Of a stretch of 64,000 bases of DNA, positions 46,113 to 55,312 are shown one piece after another (position 1 is the first letter of the stretch; each line of letters starts with the position of its first letter). A program made the position numbers and the translations under genes. The stretch comes from Paenibacillus foliorum (GTDB taxonomy: Bacteria > Bacillota > Bacilli > Paenibacillales > NBRC-103111): NCBI RefSeq assembly GCF_013141765.1, contig NZ_WHOD01000121.1, forward strand, positions 1 to 64,000, in the 5' to 3' direction. Below the pieces are notes generated by a model. That model made no database searches. It saw only the letters and a program-made list of their open reading frames with translations, and had not been told where the DNA came from.

Positions 46113-46152
46113 AACAACGAAACGTCTCCTTCTCAGCAGCCGTTTCGTTGTT
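46113..46152 (-). terminator. terminator/attenuator between aldo/keto reductase and cupin genes
   Basis: A perfect 12-bp stem (AACAACGAAACG / CGTTTCGTTGTT) is followed on the minus strand by TTTTTAT. It ends the reductase message 16 bp after its stop, yet the cupin ribosome site begins only about 10 bp further on. Confidence 0.85.
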
Positions 46153-46168
46153 GTACTTGCCTTTATCT

Positions 46169-47158
46169 TCATTTCAAAATTGCATCGATCCGTGACAACT
46201 CTTCCTCTGAGAAATCAAGCACACGCAAAGCGCCAACAGCATCTTCGATCTGGCTTACTTTGCTGGCTCCAATCAAAGCAGAGGTTACCCGTCCTCCACG
46301 CAGCACCCAAGCCAATGCCATTTGGGAAAGCTTCTGTCCCCGATTCGCGGCTAACTCAGTTAATTGCTTCACTTTCAAAATCCGCTCTTCATTTATATCC
46401 TCCGGCTTAAGGAACACACTTGGTCCCGCAGCACGGGAATCAGGCGAAATCCCGTTGATGTAGCGGTCTGTCAAAATGCCTTTCTCTAACGGAGAGTAGG
46501 CAATGGAACCGATTCCTTCCTCATCCAACACATCCTGCAGCCCATCCTCAATCCATCTGGACATCATGGAATATTTAGGCTGATGAATTAGACACGGAGT
46601 ACCTAGTCTTTTCAATATGCGTGATGCTTCGCGCGCTTCATCGGCTTTGTAGTTGGAAATTCCCACATACAGCGCTTTTCCCTGCCGTACGATTAGATCA
46701 AGCGCCGCCATAGTTTCTTCCAGTGGCGTATTCGGATCCGGACGGTGGTGATAATAAATATCAACATAATCCAGCTGCATCCTTTTTAAGCTTTGATCGA
46801 GACTGGCGATTAAATTCTTCTTCGAGCCCCATTCACCGTAGGGTCCGGGCCACATGTAATAACCGGCCTTAGTCGATATAATCAGCTCATCCCGGTAAGA
46901 CGCCAGGTCTTCCTTAAGCAATCTACCGAATGTCTCCTCTGCCGATCCTGCGGGCGGGCCATAATTGTTGGCCAAATCAAAATGGGTAATTCCTAAATCG
47001 AAAGCCCTTCTAACCAAAGTTCTACCATTCTCAAAGGAGTCTATACCCCCGAAATTATGCCATAGGCCTAATGAAATAGCCGGAAGCTTTAATCCGCTTT
47101 TGCCGCAGCGTCGATATGTCATAGTGTCGTATCGTTCGAGATTTGCTAGATAAGGCAT
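46169..47158 (-). CDS. aldo/keto reductase, YghZ-like
   Basis: A 329-aa NADPH-dependent TIM-barrel reductase of the YghZ/Kv-beta-like branch, members of which reduce glyceraldehyde-3-phosphate or methylglyoxal. Catalytic residues: Asp and Tyr in FDLANNYG, Lys in STKAGYYM, His in YYHHRPDP. Cofactor-binding end: ALIGASKVSQIEDAV. GAGGAGGG precedes ATG 47158. Probably monocistronic or leaking into the cupin gene. Confidence 0.9.
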   Translation of the reverse strand: MPYLANLERYDTMTYRRCGKSGLKLPAISLGLWHNFGGIDSFENGRTLVRRAFDLGITHFDLANNYGPPAGSAEETFGRLLKEDLASYRDELIISTKAGYYMWPGPYGEWGSKKNLIASLDQSLKRMQLDYVDIYYHHRPDPNTPLEETMAALDLIVRQGKALYVGISNYKADEAREASRILKRLGTPCLIHQPKYSMMSRWIEDGLQDVLDEEGIGSIAYSPLEKGILTDRYINGISPDSRAAGPSVFLKPEDINEERILKVKQLTELAANRGQKLSQMALAWVLRGGRVTSALIGASKVSQIEDAVGALRVLDFSEEELSRIDAILK

Positions 47159-47221
47159 GCTAGTCCCTCCTCAATAAATTTAAGATCATTGTATCGGATA
47201 ATTAGACTAATTCCTATGTCA

Positions 47222-47443
47222 TTAAGGATGAACTTTATGGAATAATGTCTTCAAAGGCCGCTCTGTAAACAGCCGGGTACGTGACAGGATCGATTCCACT
47301 TGCGCTCTATGAAAAGCTACCCAAGAGTATGTCCAAGGATCGAGACGATCGGCTTCATAAAAGGTAATAGTTTTAGAGAAGGTGCAGATCCGGGTCCTCC
47401 CGAAACAAACGTTCCTGATTGTACTTAAAAGTAGCCACGTCAT
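47222..47443 (-). pseudogene. remnant of an AraC-family regulator (N-terminal sensing domain)
   Basis: The segment TITFYEADRLDPWTYSWVAF is a hallmark of the cupin-like ligand domain of AraC regulators, where tyrosines and DPW..YSW are conserved. The frame stops about 30 residues later, and no HTH region or good start follows or precedes it. Upstream to 47530 other short open pieces occur in shifted frames. It is best read as a decayed gene in the 383-bp gap before the ABC exporter. Confidence 0.5.
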
Positions 47444-47541
47444 ATCCTGCTTCCCTTGTGATATTCAACCGCAGCCCCTGCTGTCCGGTACTTGAAAAAA
47501 AGATTTCTCCGTGAAGCGATCGCCGTTTAATTACAGCTGAC

Positions 47542-49689
47542 TCATTTCATCCGATTCACTATTGTCCGTTCCACCACTTCCAACAACTGCGGGTAACTGG
47601 CTGTCAATTCGAGGAACCATTCCCGACGCAGCGACAACAGCACTGTAGGTTCAATGGCGATGATGCTGGCCGTTCGGGGGATGTTTTTCAATAATGCGAT
47701 TTCGCCAAAATGATCCCCATCCTGAAGTACGGCAACACGTCGGTTCTCGTCTAGAAGCTGCTTCCTTACCTCAACGCTGCCCCTCGCTATTATATAAAAC
47801 TTGTCTCCTTCATCGCCTTCCCGCATTATCGTATGTCCGCGTTCGTACGTCTCAGTCGTCAGCAATGTCGTTAAGTGAAGCAAAAGCTCCTGCGCCATCC
47901 CCTCGAATATTGGGATTTTGCCTAACCGGTTCACATCGACTCTCGCATGCAGCCCATCCTGCGATAAGCTGAAGCCTGCTTGCTTTTCCCACATTTCCCG
48001 GTACAGCCCTTCCCTGCTGAGCAGTTCTTCATGCGAGCCTACTTCGACAACCTGTCCGTCCTCATAGACAAAAATAAGGTCGGCATGAACGATTGAAGAT
48101 AGCCGGTGCGTGACCGATACGATCGTCGTATTTCCCTTGAGCTGCTCAAGGGTCCGGTTAATATCGGCCTCCGTCGCAGGATCCAAAGCCGAAGTCACCT
48201 CATCCAAGAGCAGGATGCTCGGCTTCCGCAGCAAAGTTCTGGCGATTGATAACCGTTGACGTTGTCCTCCCGACAGGCTTGCGCCTTCCTGAAGAATCGG
48301 AGTGTCGTAACCTTGGGGCCAACTCATTATCGTCTCGTGCATATTTGCCGCTTTCGCCGCTGCGACCATATCTACTTCTGTTAAGTTTCGGTTGCCGAGC
48401 ATTATATTTTCCTTAACGGTCACGTTGAACAGAAACGTATCTTGAAAAACGATGCCCATTTGCTCACGCAAGCTTTTCTCGCTAATTTGCTTCAAGTCCA
48501 GATCATCAATGGTTACGCGTCCTTGCCTCGGATCGTAAAATCGCTGGAGCAGCTGTAAAGCAGTGCTTTTGCCAGAGCCGCTGGGTCCAACGAATGCCGC
48601 AAAGCTGCCTGCCGGAATGTACAGCGAAGCATGCTTCAATATATCCGGACCATCTGCATAGCCGAACGTCACTTCATCCATGCGAATATGGCTGGAAATC
48701 GATGGTATGTCTACTGGATGATCCGCTTCTGCCACAGCAGGACGATCCTCCAGCACCTGATTGACCCGTTCGAAGCTGACACCTGATTCAATGATGTTTG
48801 GAATTAAGAAGGATAAGTGAAACACCGATTGACCGACACTCAAAAACAACGTAAAAAACGCAACAAACTCACCTATGCTGAGTTTGTCCTGAAATATAAG
48901 CCAACCCCCGAAGCCGATCATGATCGCATTTATCACCATAAGGGCGGTCATCGGGATTCGCTCCATGAGCGAGTTCATAATGCTTTTGCGAAGCCCCAGC
49001 GTAAACAGCGATTGGATTTGCATATTGGCCTTCTCCAGCAGCAAGTCCTGCAGATGCAAGCCCTTGATCGTCTTATGTCCTTTCAGCGATTCATCGATTG
49101 TACCCGCGAAATCCGCCTCCGCTTCCTTCACCGTCCGGCTTGCGGTTTCTGCTCGTTGCTGCAGCAATCGGGGCCCGATGAACAGAAGGCTCGATCCAAG
49201 CAGCACTGCTAATGCAAGCCGCCACTCCAAACTGAACAGCAAGCATAACCCTACGATGACCGTAACGCCTTCCTTCAGTCCAAACGGAAACGTTGCCCCT
49301 ATCACTCTCTCTATGGTTGACAGGTCGGAATTAAATCTTGTTGTGATGTCGCCTACCCGATAGCGAACAAAAAAGTCTAGCGACTGCTTCTGCATATGTG
49401 TGAACAATTCAGTTCGGAGCATGTGCAGCAGACGCCCGGATAGCTTGGCAAGCGTATAATCACCGCTTGCTCCCGCCCCTATATTGAATAAACTGCCTAT
49501 AATGAGTAAAGATAGGATGAGAATAAACATCTGTGCATCCTTCGGAACAAACGCGAAATCAACCAGATATTTCAAGCTTAACGGGGCCGCCACAGCATAA
49601 CCGATCTCTATCAGGATACTTACAGCAAATAAAACGCACAGCAGCTTCTGAGAAGCCAAATAATGGCGCATCATGCGGATAAAAATCAA
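47542..49689 (-). CDS. ABC exporter (permease-ATPase) with C-terminal cyclic-nucleotide-binding domain
   Basis: A 715-aa half-transporter. The six-helix ABC membrane domain covers about residues 10-310. The ATPase domain (about 335-570) has Walker A GPSGSGKST, Q-loop GIVFQDTFLFN, signature LSGGQRQR, Walker B ILLLDEVTSALD and switch VTHRLS. After a linker, residues about 590-715 form a cNMP-binding domain (EGMAQELLLHLTTLL, then REGDEGDKFYIIARGSVEV and the phosphate cassette GDHFGEIALLKNIPRTASI). AAGG lies 8 nt before TTG 49689; the ATG at 49695 is too close and TTG 49707 lacks a site. It follows the spermidine-synthase-like gene by 41 bp, perhaps one transcript. Substrate unknown. Confidence 0.85.
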   Translation of the reverse strand: MIFIRMMRHYLASQKLLCVLFAVSILIEIGYAVAAPLSLKYLVDFAFVPKDAQMFILILSLLIIGSLFNIGAGASGDYTLAKLSGRLLHMLRTELFTHMQKQSLDFFVRYRVGDITTRFNSDLSTIERVIGATFPFGLKEGVTVIVGLCLLFSLEWRLALAVLLGSSLLFIGPRLLQQRAETASRTVKEAEADFAGTIDESLKGHKTIKGLHLQDLLLEKANMQIQSLFTLGLRKSIMNSLMERIPMTALMVINAIMIGFGGWLIFQDKLSIGEFVAFFTLFLSVGQSVFHLSFLIPNIIESGVSFERVNQVLEDRPAVAEADHPVDIPSISSHIRMDEVTFGYADGPDILKHASLYIPAGSFAAFVGPSGSGKSTALQLLQRFYDPRQGRVTIDDLDLKQISEKSLREQMGIVFQDTFLFNVTVKENIMLGNRNLTEVDMVAAAKAANMHETIMSWPQGYDTPILQEGASLSGGQRQRLSIARTLLRKPSILLLDEVTSALDPATEADINRTLEQLKGNTTIVSVTHRLSSIVHADLIFVYEDGQVVEVGSHEELLSREGLYREMWEKQAGFSLSQDGLHARVDVNRLGKIPIFEGMAQELLLHLTTLLTTETYERGHTIMREGDEGDKFYIIARGSVEVRKQLLDENRRVAVLQDGDHFGEIALLKNIPRTASIIAIEPTVLLSLRREWFLELTASYPQLLEVVERTIVNRMK

Positions 49690-49730
49690 TGTCATCACCT
49701 TCTTCAATACGGATTCGAACGTTCATTCAT

Positions 49731-50459
49731 TTAAAGAAACTGTGGGTCGCTATCCACTATGATATGTCCTTGCCCTAATTCGATCTCCAAAAAGCCTGCC
49801 ATCTCTCTTGCTTGAAATTCGATAGTCCTATTGCTGCCTATGACAATAATATTTCGTATATCAGACTCATCCGCCCCAGGCAGTGAGAAAGCTTTTGAGT
49901 AGACATAGGTTTCTCTAAACGTTGAATGAATGGCGTCGATTAGCTTGTCATTCTTGATTTTCCCCATTAGATTCATGATGACAGCTCCCCGGGAGTTGAG
50001 CTTCTCCCTAGTCATTTCGAAAAATTCAGTGGTTGTTAGGTGGAGCGGAGTACCCTTTTTATTGAAAGCATCCAAGATAATATAATCATACGAATTAGAT
50101 TCTTCATTCATAAGGATCTGGCGCCCATCTCCGACAATAACGTTATCCTTCCGGTATTTAAAAAACAGCTTGCTTAATTCCACTACTTTCTCGTCAATTT
50201 CCGCTACTGTAACTCCCCTGTCCGGGTAATGGCTGGCAATCGTCCCAATCCCGTGCCCAATGATAAACAAGTTTTCGAACGATGGATTATTATACTCCAT
50301 TAAATGGATAATGGCTCTAGGGTATTCTAGCACGATGCGACTCAGATCCTTCAAGTCTATCGCACCTTGCATGGCATCATCTGAAAACTGTAAGAAGCGA
50401 TATTTGCCCATCTCTCCATATAACTGGTTAGTATCGTATACCGCAATCTCGTTAAACAT
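49731..50459 (-). CDS. spermidine-synthase-like SAM-fold protein
   Basis: A 242-aa Rossmann-fold protein of the SpeE-like family. Motif I is FIIGHGIGTIASHYP, followed by TVAEIDEKVVELSKLFF, VIVGDGRQ and the post-motif YIILDAFNKKGTPLHLTT. The Asp pair expected for aminopropyl transfer is partly replaced (ILDAF rather than xxDxxDP), so it may be a paralogue rather than a true spermidine synthase. AAGGAG is 6 nt before ATG 50459; the earlier ATG-like start at 50486 is not supported. Confidence 0.75.
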   Translation of the reverse strand: MFNEIAVYDTNQLYGEMGKYRFLQFSDDAMQGAIDLKDLSRIVLEYPRAIIHLMEYNNPSFENLFIIGHGIGTIASHYPDRGVTVAEIDEKVVELSKLFFKYRKDNVIVGDGRQILMNEESNSYDYIILDAFNKKGTPLHLTTTEFFEMTREKLNSRGAVIMNLMGKIKNDKLIDAIHSTFRETYVYSKAFSLPGADESDIRNIIVIGSNRTIEFQAREMAGFLEIELGQGHIIVDSDPQFL

Positions 50460-50614
50460 GCTGAACTCCTTAGCTAGCAGATGCAAGTCATCGGTCTCCT
50501 TCAGTACAATGAATTAGCTTGAATATTCCCTCTCAATTGGAATCGCGTGTACATATTGGTTTATTTTCATCATAAACTACTCATTGATCTTTTTAAACAA
50601 TATTGTTCCCCTGA

Positions 50615-50737
50615 TCAACCCTTTTGTTTTTTGTATGAATCCATCAATGAACTCCAATTATCGCCACCTTGCGCACCGACCACAAGAACAGGTTTGTCCA
50701 ATACAAATCTATTTCTTATTTTTATAGCTAGAAACCC
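50615..50737 (-). pseudogene. possible C-terminal gene remnant
   Basis: An open stretch of about 40 codons with no start reads into VLDKPVLVVGAQGGDNWSSL and then KKQKG and a stop. Its composition looks coding, unlike the surrounding sequence, but I cannot name a family. The rest of 50460-50819 shows nothing else. Confidence 0.2.
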
Positions 50738-50819
50738 TAGTTAATCCGTCAAAATATCGTCAAATTTGGTCATCAAAACTATTGCAAAAAATGGAGGAAA
50801 GGTATAAATTAATCTAGGT

Positions 50820-50838
50820 GATAATGATTTTTATTCTC
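50820..50838. promoter_or_regulatory. Fur box of efeOBU
   Basis: GATAATGATTTTTATTCTC matches 15 of 19 positions of the Fur consensus GATAATGATAATCATTATC. It lies 42 bp upstream of the efeO start and just after a possible promoter (TTGCAA at 50782, TATAAA at 50803). Confidence 0.6.
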
Positions 50839-50879
50839 AATTGAATGGATCATACATTGAATATGAAGGGATGTTAAGC

Positions 50880-51803
50880 ATGAGTAAAAAATGGGGCTAT
50901 CCTCTGTCAGCAGTTGTTTTGGGTTCTGCACTGCTGCTCTCAGGATGTGGGAATTCAGAGACTAGTAAAGATAAAGATACAAAAAAGCCGGAGGCCACTC
51001 AACCAGCAAAACCAGCTGTTGCAGATAAGCCTGCAGATAAAGTCGCTGAAAAGCCTGCTGCTGCCAAGGATGCCGATCCAAATCTAAAGGCTTCTATCGA
51101 TCAATATCGCAAGTGGGTTATTGAACAAACCGATCAGCTCGTGAAATCAACTGAAGGCTTCACTAAGTCTGTCAAGGCAGGCGATATAGAAGCAGCGAAG
51201 AAGCAATATGCGCCTGCTCGCGCTTATTTTGAAAGAATAGAGCCGATCGCTGAATCACTGGGTGACTTCGATCCGTGGATCGACGCCCGCGAAGGCGATG
51301 TCCCTGATAATGAATGGCGCGGATATCATAAATTAGAGAAAGCTTTGTGGGAAACGAAATCTTTGGCCGGTCAAGATAAGGTTGCCGACCAGCTGCTGCA
51401 GGATGTAAAACAGCTTCGCGTGAAAGTAGAAAGCGTAGATATCGACGCTAAGCTTCTGGTAACCGGTGCTGTCGAGCTGCTTAACGAGGTTTCATCGAGC
51501 AAGGTAACCGGCGAGGAAGAAAGGTACTCTCACACGGACTTGTACGATTTTGCTGCTAATGTTGAAGGAGCTTCCGAAATTTTCAAAGTGCTCAAAGCTT
51601 CTGTAGAGAAGAAGGATGCTGCTCTGTCCAAAGAAATTGAAACTCGCTTCAGCGAGCTTGACAAAGCTCTCACGCCTTACCGTAAAGATAAAGATTATGT
51701 GCTTTACACTGAGCTAAAGGAAGACCAAGTTAAAAAATTGAGTCAAGCACTTGATGCCTTGGCAGAGCCGTTATCCAAAATGGGAACCATTCTAGGGGGA
51801 TAA
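50880..51803 (+). CDS. efeO: EfeO iron-uptake lipoprotein
   Basis: A 307-aa lipoprotein (lipobox LLLSGC) with a Lys/Ala/Pro-rich linker and the EfeO M75 peptidase-like domain (about residues 75-307). Characteristic blocks are YAPARAYFERIEPIAESLGDFDPWIDAREGD, WRGYHKLEKALWE and YSHTDLYDFAANVEGA, with the HxxE site in the second. It is thought to bind iron for delivery to EfeU. GAAGGG precedes ATG 50880. First of three genes; next start is 3 bp after its stop. Confidence 0.93.
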   Translation: MSKKWGYPLSAVVLGSALLLSGCGNSETSKDKDTKKPEATQPAKPAVADKPADKVAEKPAAAKDADPNLKASIDQYRKWVIEQTDQLVKSTEGFTKSVKAGDIEAAKKQYAPARAYFERIEPIAESLGDFDPWIDAREGDVPDNEWRGYHKLEKALWETKSLAGQDKVADQLLQDVKQLRVKVESVDIDAKLLVTGAVELLNEVSSSKVTGEEERYSHTDLYDFAANVEGASEIFKVLKASVEKKDAALSKEIETRFSELDKALTPYRKDKDYVLYTELKEDQVKKLSQALDALAEPLSKMGTILGG

Positions 51804-51806
51804 CTC

Positions 51807-53096
51807 ATGACAACGGAACGGCCCGAAGACGCTTCGCACAAAAAAATTACACGCCGAGACGCTCTGAAGCTAGCTGGCGTCGGAGGCGTCGGCTTGCTGC
51901 TGGGCGCGGGAGGCATGAATGGTTGGCTCCAAGGCGGTGCTGGCTCTAGCAAAGCCTCCACCGCCGCCGCTTCAGCCACTGCTTCCGCAGAAGGGATCAT
52001 TCCCTTCTACGGCAAGCACCAGGCAGGAATCCTAACACCCATGCAGGACTTCATCTGCATGGCTGCTTTTGATTTAACAGCCACCACGCTCGAGGATGTC
52101 CGCAAGCTGTTTAAGATCTGGACCTCAGCATCGGCAAGACTCGCCGAAGGCAAGTTCGTCGAGGAGGAGAGCGACAATCCGCATCTCCCTCCAGGTGATA
52201 CAGGAGAAAGCGCTGGACTCCGTCCTGTGCGCACCACCATTACGTTCGGTCTCGGCGCTTCCTTCTTCGATGATCGCTTCGGTCTGGCCGGCAAGCGGCC
52301 TGCTCCTTTGGTGGATCTCCCCCGATTTAACAGTGATGAAATCCGCAAGGAATGGTCCGGCGGGGATATTGTCGTCCAAGTGTGTGCGAACGATCCGCAG
52401 GTCGCCTTCCATGCACTACGCAATCTAGCCCGCATTGCACGCGGAAAAGCGGTGCTCCACTGGGTGCAGGAAGGCTTCCAGCGCACCGGAGCCTCAGATC
52501 CGTCTGGCTCCACTCCGCGAAACCTGATGGGCTTCAAGGATGGCTCTAATAATCCCAAGGTTAGCGACCCGGCGGTTGCCGATGAGATCGTGTGGGCGCA
52601 ATCCTCCGACAACCCAGCATGGATGGCTGGCGGAAGCTATATGGTGATGAGGAGAATCCGCATGCGAATCGAGGTATGGGATCGATCCTCACTGGATGAT
52701 CAGGAGGCTACATTCGGTCGGCATCGCCATTCAGGCGCCCCTCTCAGCAAAGCCGGCGAATTCGATGAGCTTGAGCTGGACCGCAAGGATGACAAGGGCA
52801 ACCCCGTCATTCCTGCAAACTCGCATGTAGCTCTATCCCATATGGATGGCCAGGTAAAAATATTACGGCGAGGCTATTCCTACTCAAGCGGTATGGACGT
52901 AAAAACAGGGCAACTGAATGCCGGTCTGTTGTTCATTTGCTTCAATCGTGATCCACGCAAGCAATTCATTCCGATGCAGCAGAAGCTGGCATCCATGGAT
53001 AAACTCAATGAATATATCGCACATGTTGGCAGCGGCTTGTACGCCTGTCTACCTGGGGCAAGCGCAGGCGGATATATTGGGGACACATTATTTTAA
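51807..53096 (+). CDS. efeB: EfeB: Tat-exported DyP-type heme peroxidase
   Basis: A 429-aa heme peroxidase. The N-terminal twin-arginine signal ITRRDALKLAGVGG precedes a hydrophobic stretch, so the folded protein goes out by Tat. DyP motif GFKDGSNNP (catalytic Asp) and the heme region GRHRHSGAPLSK are present. In the EfeUOB system it is proposed to oxidise Fe(II) or release iron from heme at the membrane. Its ribosome site lies in the last codons of efeO. Confidence 0.94.
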   Translation: MTTERPEDASHKKITRRDALKLAGVGGVGLLLGAGGMNGWLQGGAGSSKASTAAASATASAEGIIPFYGKHQAGILTPMQDFICMAAFDLTATTLEDVRKLFKIWTSASARLAEGKFVEEESDNPHLPPGDTGESAGLRPVRTTITFGLGASFFDDRFGLAGKRPAPLVDLPRFNSDEIRKEWSGGDIVVQVCANDPQVAFHALRNLARIARGKAVLHWVQEGFQRTGASDPSGSTPRNLMGFKDGSNNPKVSDPAVADEIVWAQSSDNPAWMAGGSYMVMRRIRMRIEVWDRSSLDDQEATFGRHRHSGAPLSKAGEFDELELDRKDDKGNPVIPANSHVALSHMDGQVKILRRGYSYSSGMDVKTGQLNAGLLFICFNRDPRKQFIPMQQKLASMDKLNEYIAHVGSGLYACLPGASAGGYIGDTLF

Positions 53097-53123
53097 ATCA
53101 TAGTCAGGGATGGAGTGAACACC

Positions 53124-54923
53124 TTGAGCTTGAAACGCACTATGCTCAGCATCTGTATGTTCCTGCTGCTGATAATCACTGGACTTCAGGGCTCTGCTGC
53201 CGCTGCCGCTGCACTTCAGCCTGACCAGCTCAACCAGCTGATCGCACTGTCTAGCGACGCTCTGATCAGCAGCAGGGACAATAATTGGGAGGAAGCGGTA
53301 CTGTCCGTTAACCGCTTGAAAGCTCTCTGGGAAGCAAACACGGATAAATCGGCGGAAGCCCAGACGTTATCTTCAGCACTACTTAAGGCGGAGCAGGAGC
53401 TCGCAAAGGTTAAGACAGCACCAGAGCCCGCTTCGGAGGCCATTTCCAGTCTAGCTAAAGCTGTCGACCGTTATGTTACGGCCCAAGAAGATAGCAGCCA
53501 GCCCAAGGAAAAAGCCCATAAGCAGATTGGAGCGCTTCTCCCTCAGCTGAACAAAAGCTTAGCCGCGGTTACAGCGGGAAACTGGCCCCAAGCCAAGCAA
53601 TCCTATAACAGCTTCGTTAATGGCTGGTATAAAGCTGAGAACCTGATCCGAAATGAAAATGCGCAGGTCTATGGCAATATGGAATTGAAAATTAGCGGCG
53701 CGCGGATCGCACTAAATATCGATCCTCCGGATGCCGCGAAAAGCACAATGAAGCTACAGGAGTTAATTACGGCCGTAGAGGATTACGTATCCGGCAAAGC
53801 AGAGGCAAATGCAACAGCTTCTTCCGCCTCGTCAGAACAACCGACCATCGGCTCGCTCCTACAGCTTCTCGAAGCCGTTCAAGCTGACGTTCAGAGCAAG
53901 CAGCCGGACATGGCTGCCAACAAGATGGATGGCTTCATCGCAGCCTGGCCGTCGGTAGAAGGTGTCGTCATCACTAGGGCGCCTGACACTTACAGCAGCA
54001 TCGAAACGAAGATGGTCGCCGTCCCGACCCTTATTCTATCCAATCCCCCTAACTGGGATAAGGCTTCCTCCCTCATCGCAGAGATGAGGACAGAGCTGCA
54101 GCCTTTTGCAGAAGCATCCTCTTACACAGCTTGGGATGCAGCATTGATTCTGTTCAGAGAAGGGCTGGAGGCCATACTGATTATCGTTTCCCTGCTGACG
54201 TTTTTGAACAAATCAGGCAATGCGGACAAACGTAAATGGATTTGGTCCGGAGCCGCAATCGGGCTCGTTGCCTCCGCTATCCTTGCCGTTATTCTGAGCA
54301 TCGTCCTGTCTAACCTAACTACAGGCAGCTCGCGCGAGACGATAGAAGGAATTACCGGTCTAGTCGCTGTTCTATTTATGCTGACGATTGGAGCTTGGCT
54401 GCACAAAAAATCCAACCTGCAAGTCTGGAACCGTTATGTTGAGCAGACTCTTGGCACCTCGCTGGCTCGAGGAACACTGTGGTCGTTAGGCTTCACCGCC
54501 TTTCTCGCTGTTATCAGGGAAGGTGCGGAAACGATTATTTTCTACTTCGGCATGGTAGCTACGATCGGCTTGAGCGATCTAGTGCTAGGTATTGTCGGCT
54601 CCCTCGTCGTGCTGGCTCTTATCGGCTATGCGATAACCAAGCTCAGTTCACGAATCCCGGTGCGGCCATTCTTCTTGGCAGCGGGCTTGCTTCTCTACTA
54701 TATGGCCTTTAAGTTCATAGGCGTCAGCGTTCATGCGCTGCAGGTCACTGGAAGAATCCCCGCGCACAGCTCGGATCACTTATTCAACGTACCGAAGCTG
54801 GGTATCTATCCAAGCTGGGAGACAACCGTGCCACAGCTTGTCGTGCTGGCCATTGTTCTAATCAATCTCTTCCTCAACACTCGACGCAAGTCGGTCAAGC
54901 CACTCCAGCCAACTACTAACTAG
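53124..54923 (+). CDS. efeU: EfeU: FTR1-type iron permease with N-terminal extracytoplasmic domain
   Basis: A 599-aa protein. Signal peptide (about 1-30), an Ala/Gln-rich helical extracellular region (about 35-335), then a seven-helix FTR1 permease (about 340-585). The two iron-passage motifs REGLEA (LILFREGLEAILII) and REGAE (AVIREGAETIIF) are intact. GGAGTGA lies 8 nt before TTG 53124; GTG 53115 is the alternative. It follows efeB by under 30 bp and completes the operon, here in the order O-B-U. Regulated by iron if the Fur box at 50820 is real. Confidence 0.93.
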   Translation: MSLKRTMLSICMFLLLIITGLQGSAAAAAALQPDQLNQLIALSSDALISSRDNNWEEAVLSVNRLKALWEANTDKSAEAQTLSSALLKAEQELAKVKTAPEPASEAISSLAKAVDRYVTAQEDSSQPKEKAHKQIGALLPQLNKSLAAVTAGNWPQAKQSYNSFVNGWYKAENLIRNENAQVYGNMELKISGARIALNIDPPDAAKSTMKLQELITAVEDYVSGKAEANATASSASSEQPTIGSLLQLLEAVQADVQSKQPDMAANKMDGFIAAWPSVEGVVITRAPDTYSSIETKMVAVPTLILSNPPNWDKASSLIAEMRTELQPFAEASSYTAWDAALILFREGLEAILIIVSLLTFLNKSGNADKRKWIWSGAAIGLVASAILAVILSIVLSNLTTGSSRETIEGITGLVAVLFMLTIGAWLHKKSNLQVWNRYVEQTLGTSLARGTLWSLGFTAFLAVIREGAETIIFYFGMVATIGLSDLVLGIVGSLVVLALIGYAITKLSSRIPVRPFFLAAGLLLYYMAFKFIGVSVHALQVTGRIPAHSSDHLFNVPKLGIYPSWETTVPQLVVLAIVLINLFLNTRRKSVKPLQPTTN

Positions 54924-55002
54924 ATGAGATCGAAATATCAGGTTATCATCATCTTTTTATACGGACACAGTGCCGAAGCTGCTAGGAGGCCTGAAAAGAA
55001 TT

Positions 55003-55205
55003 GAACGGAACTAGGAGTTCCGTTATTCAATCTACCGCCTCCAATTTAAGGCGTTAGCGGAAGTCGGAATTCCGTTAACTGGGCAAATAGGAGCTCTTTA
55101 CACAATAAACAGAGGAATAACGGAACTAGCGGTTCCGCTTTTCCTCTGTTTATTGTGTTTTCCAAGCGATAGCGGAAGACTTACTTCCGCTATCACCTCC
55201 ACTTC
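55003..55205 (-). repeat. composite interspersed repeat, copy C (inverted)
   Basis: The 80-bp block (55003-55083) is followed by a hairpin with perfect 17-bp arms beginning CACAATAAACAGAGGAA (55101-55157) and then by the small inverted pair TAGCGGAAG / CTTCCGCTA (about 55170-55190). This is copies A and B read backwards. The most complete copy. Confidence 0.7.
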
Positions 55206-55312
55206 TATGGAAGCCCGGACTAGTACAACTAACACCCTCTTGCGCTAAGCTTTTAAGTTCGAATACACAGGTTACCAAATCCGAGCAATACCTACTTTGC
55301 AGGTTCGGGTCT

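Noticed and set aside
49712..49722. LexA/SOS box near the ABC exporter start (GAACGTTC)
   Set aside because: The half sites have no 4-bp spacer as required for CGAAC-N4-GTTCG.
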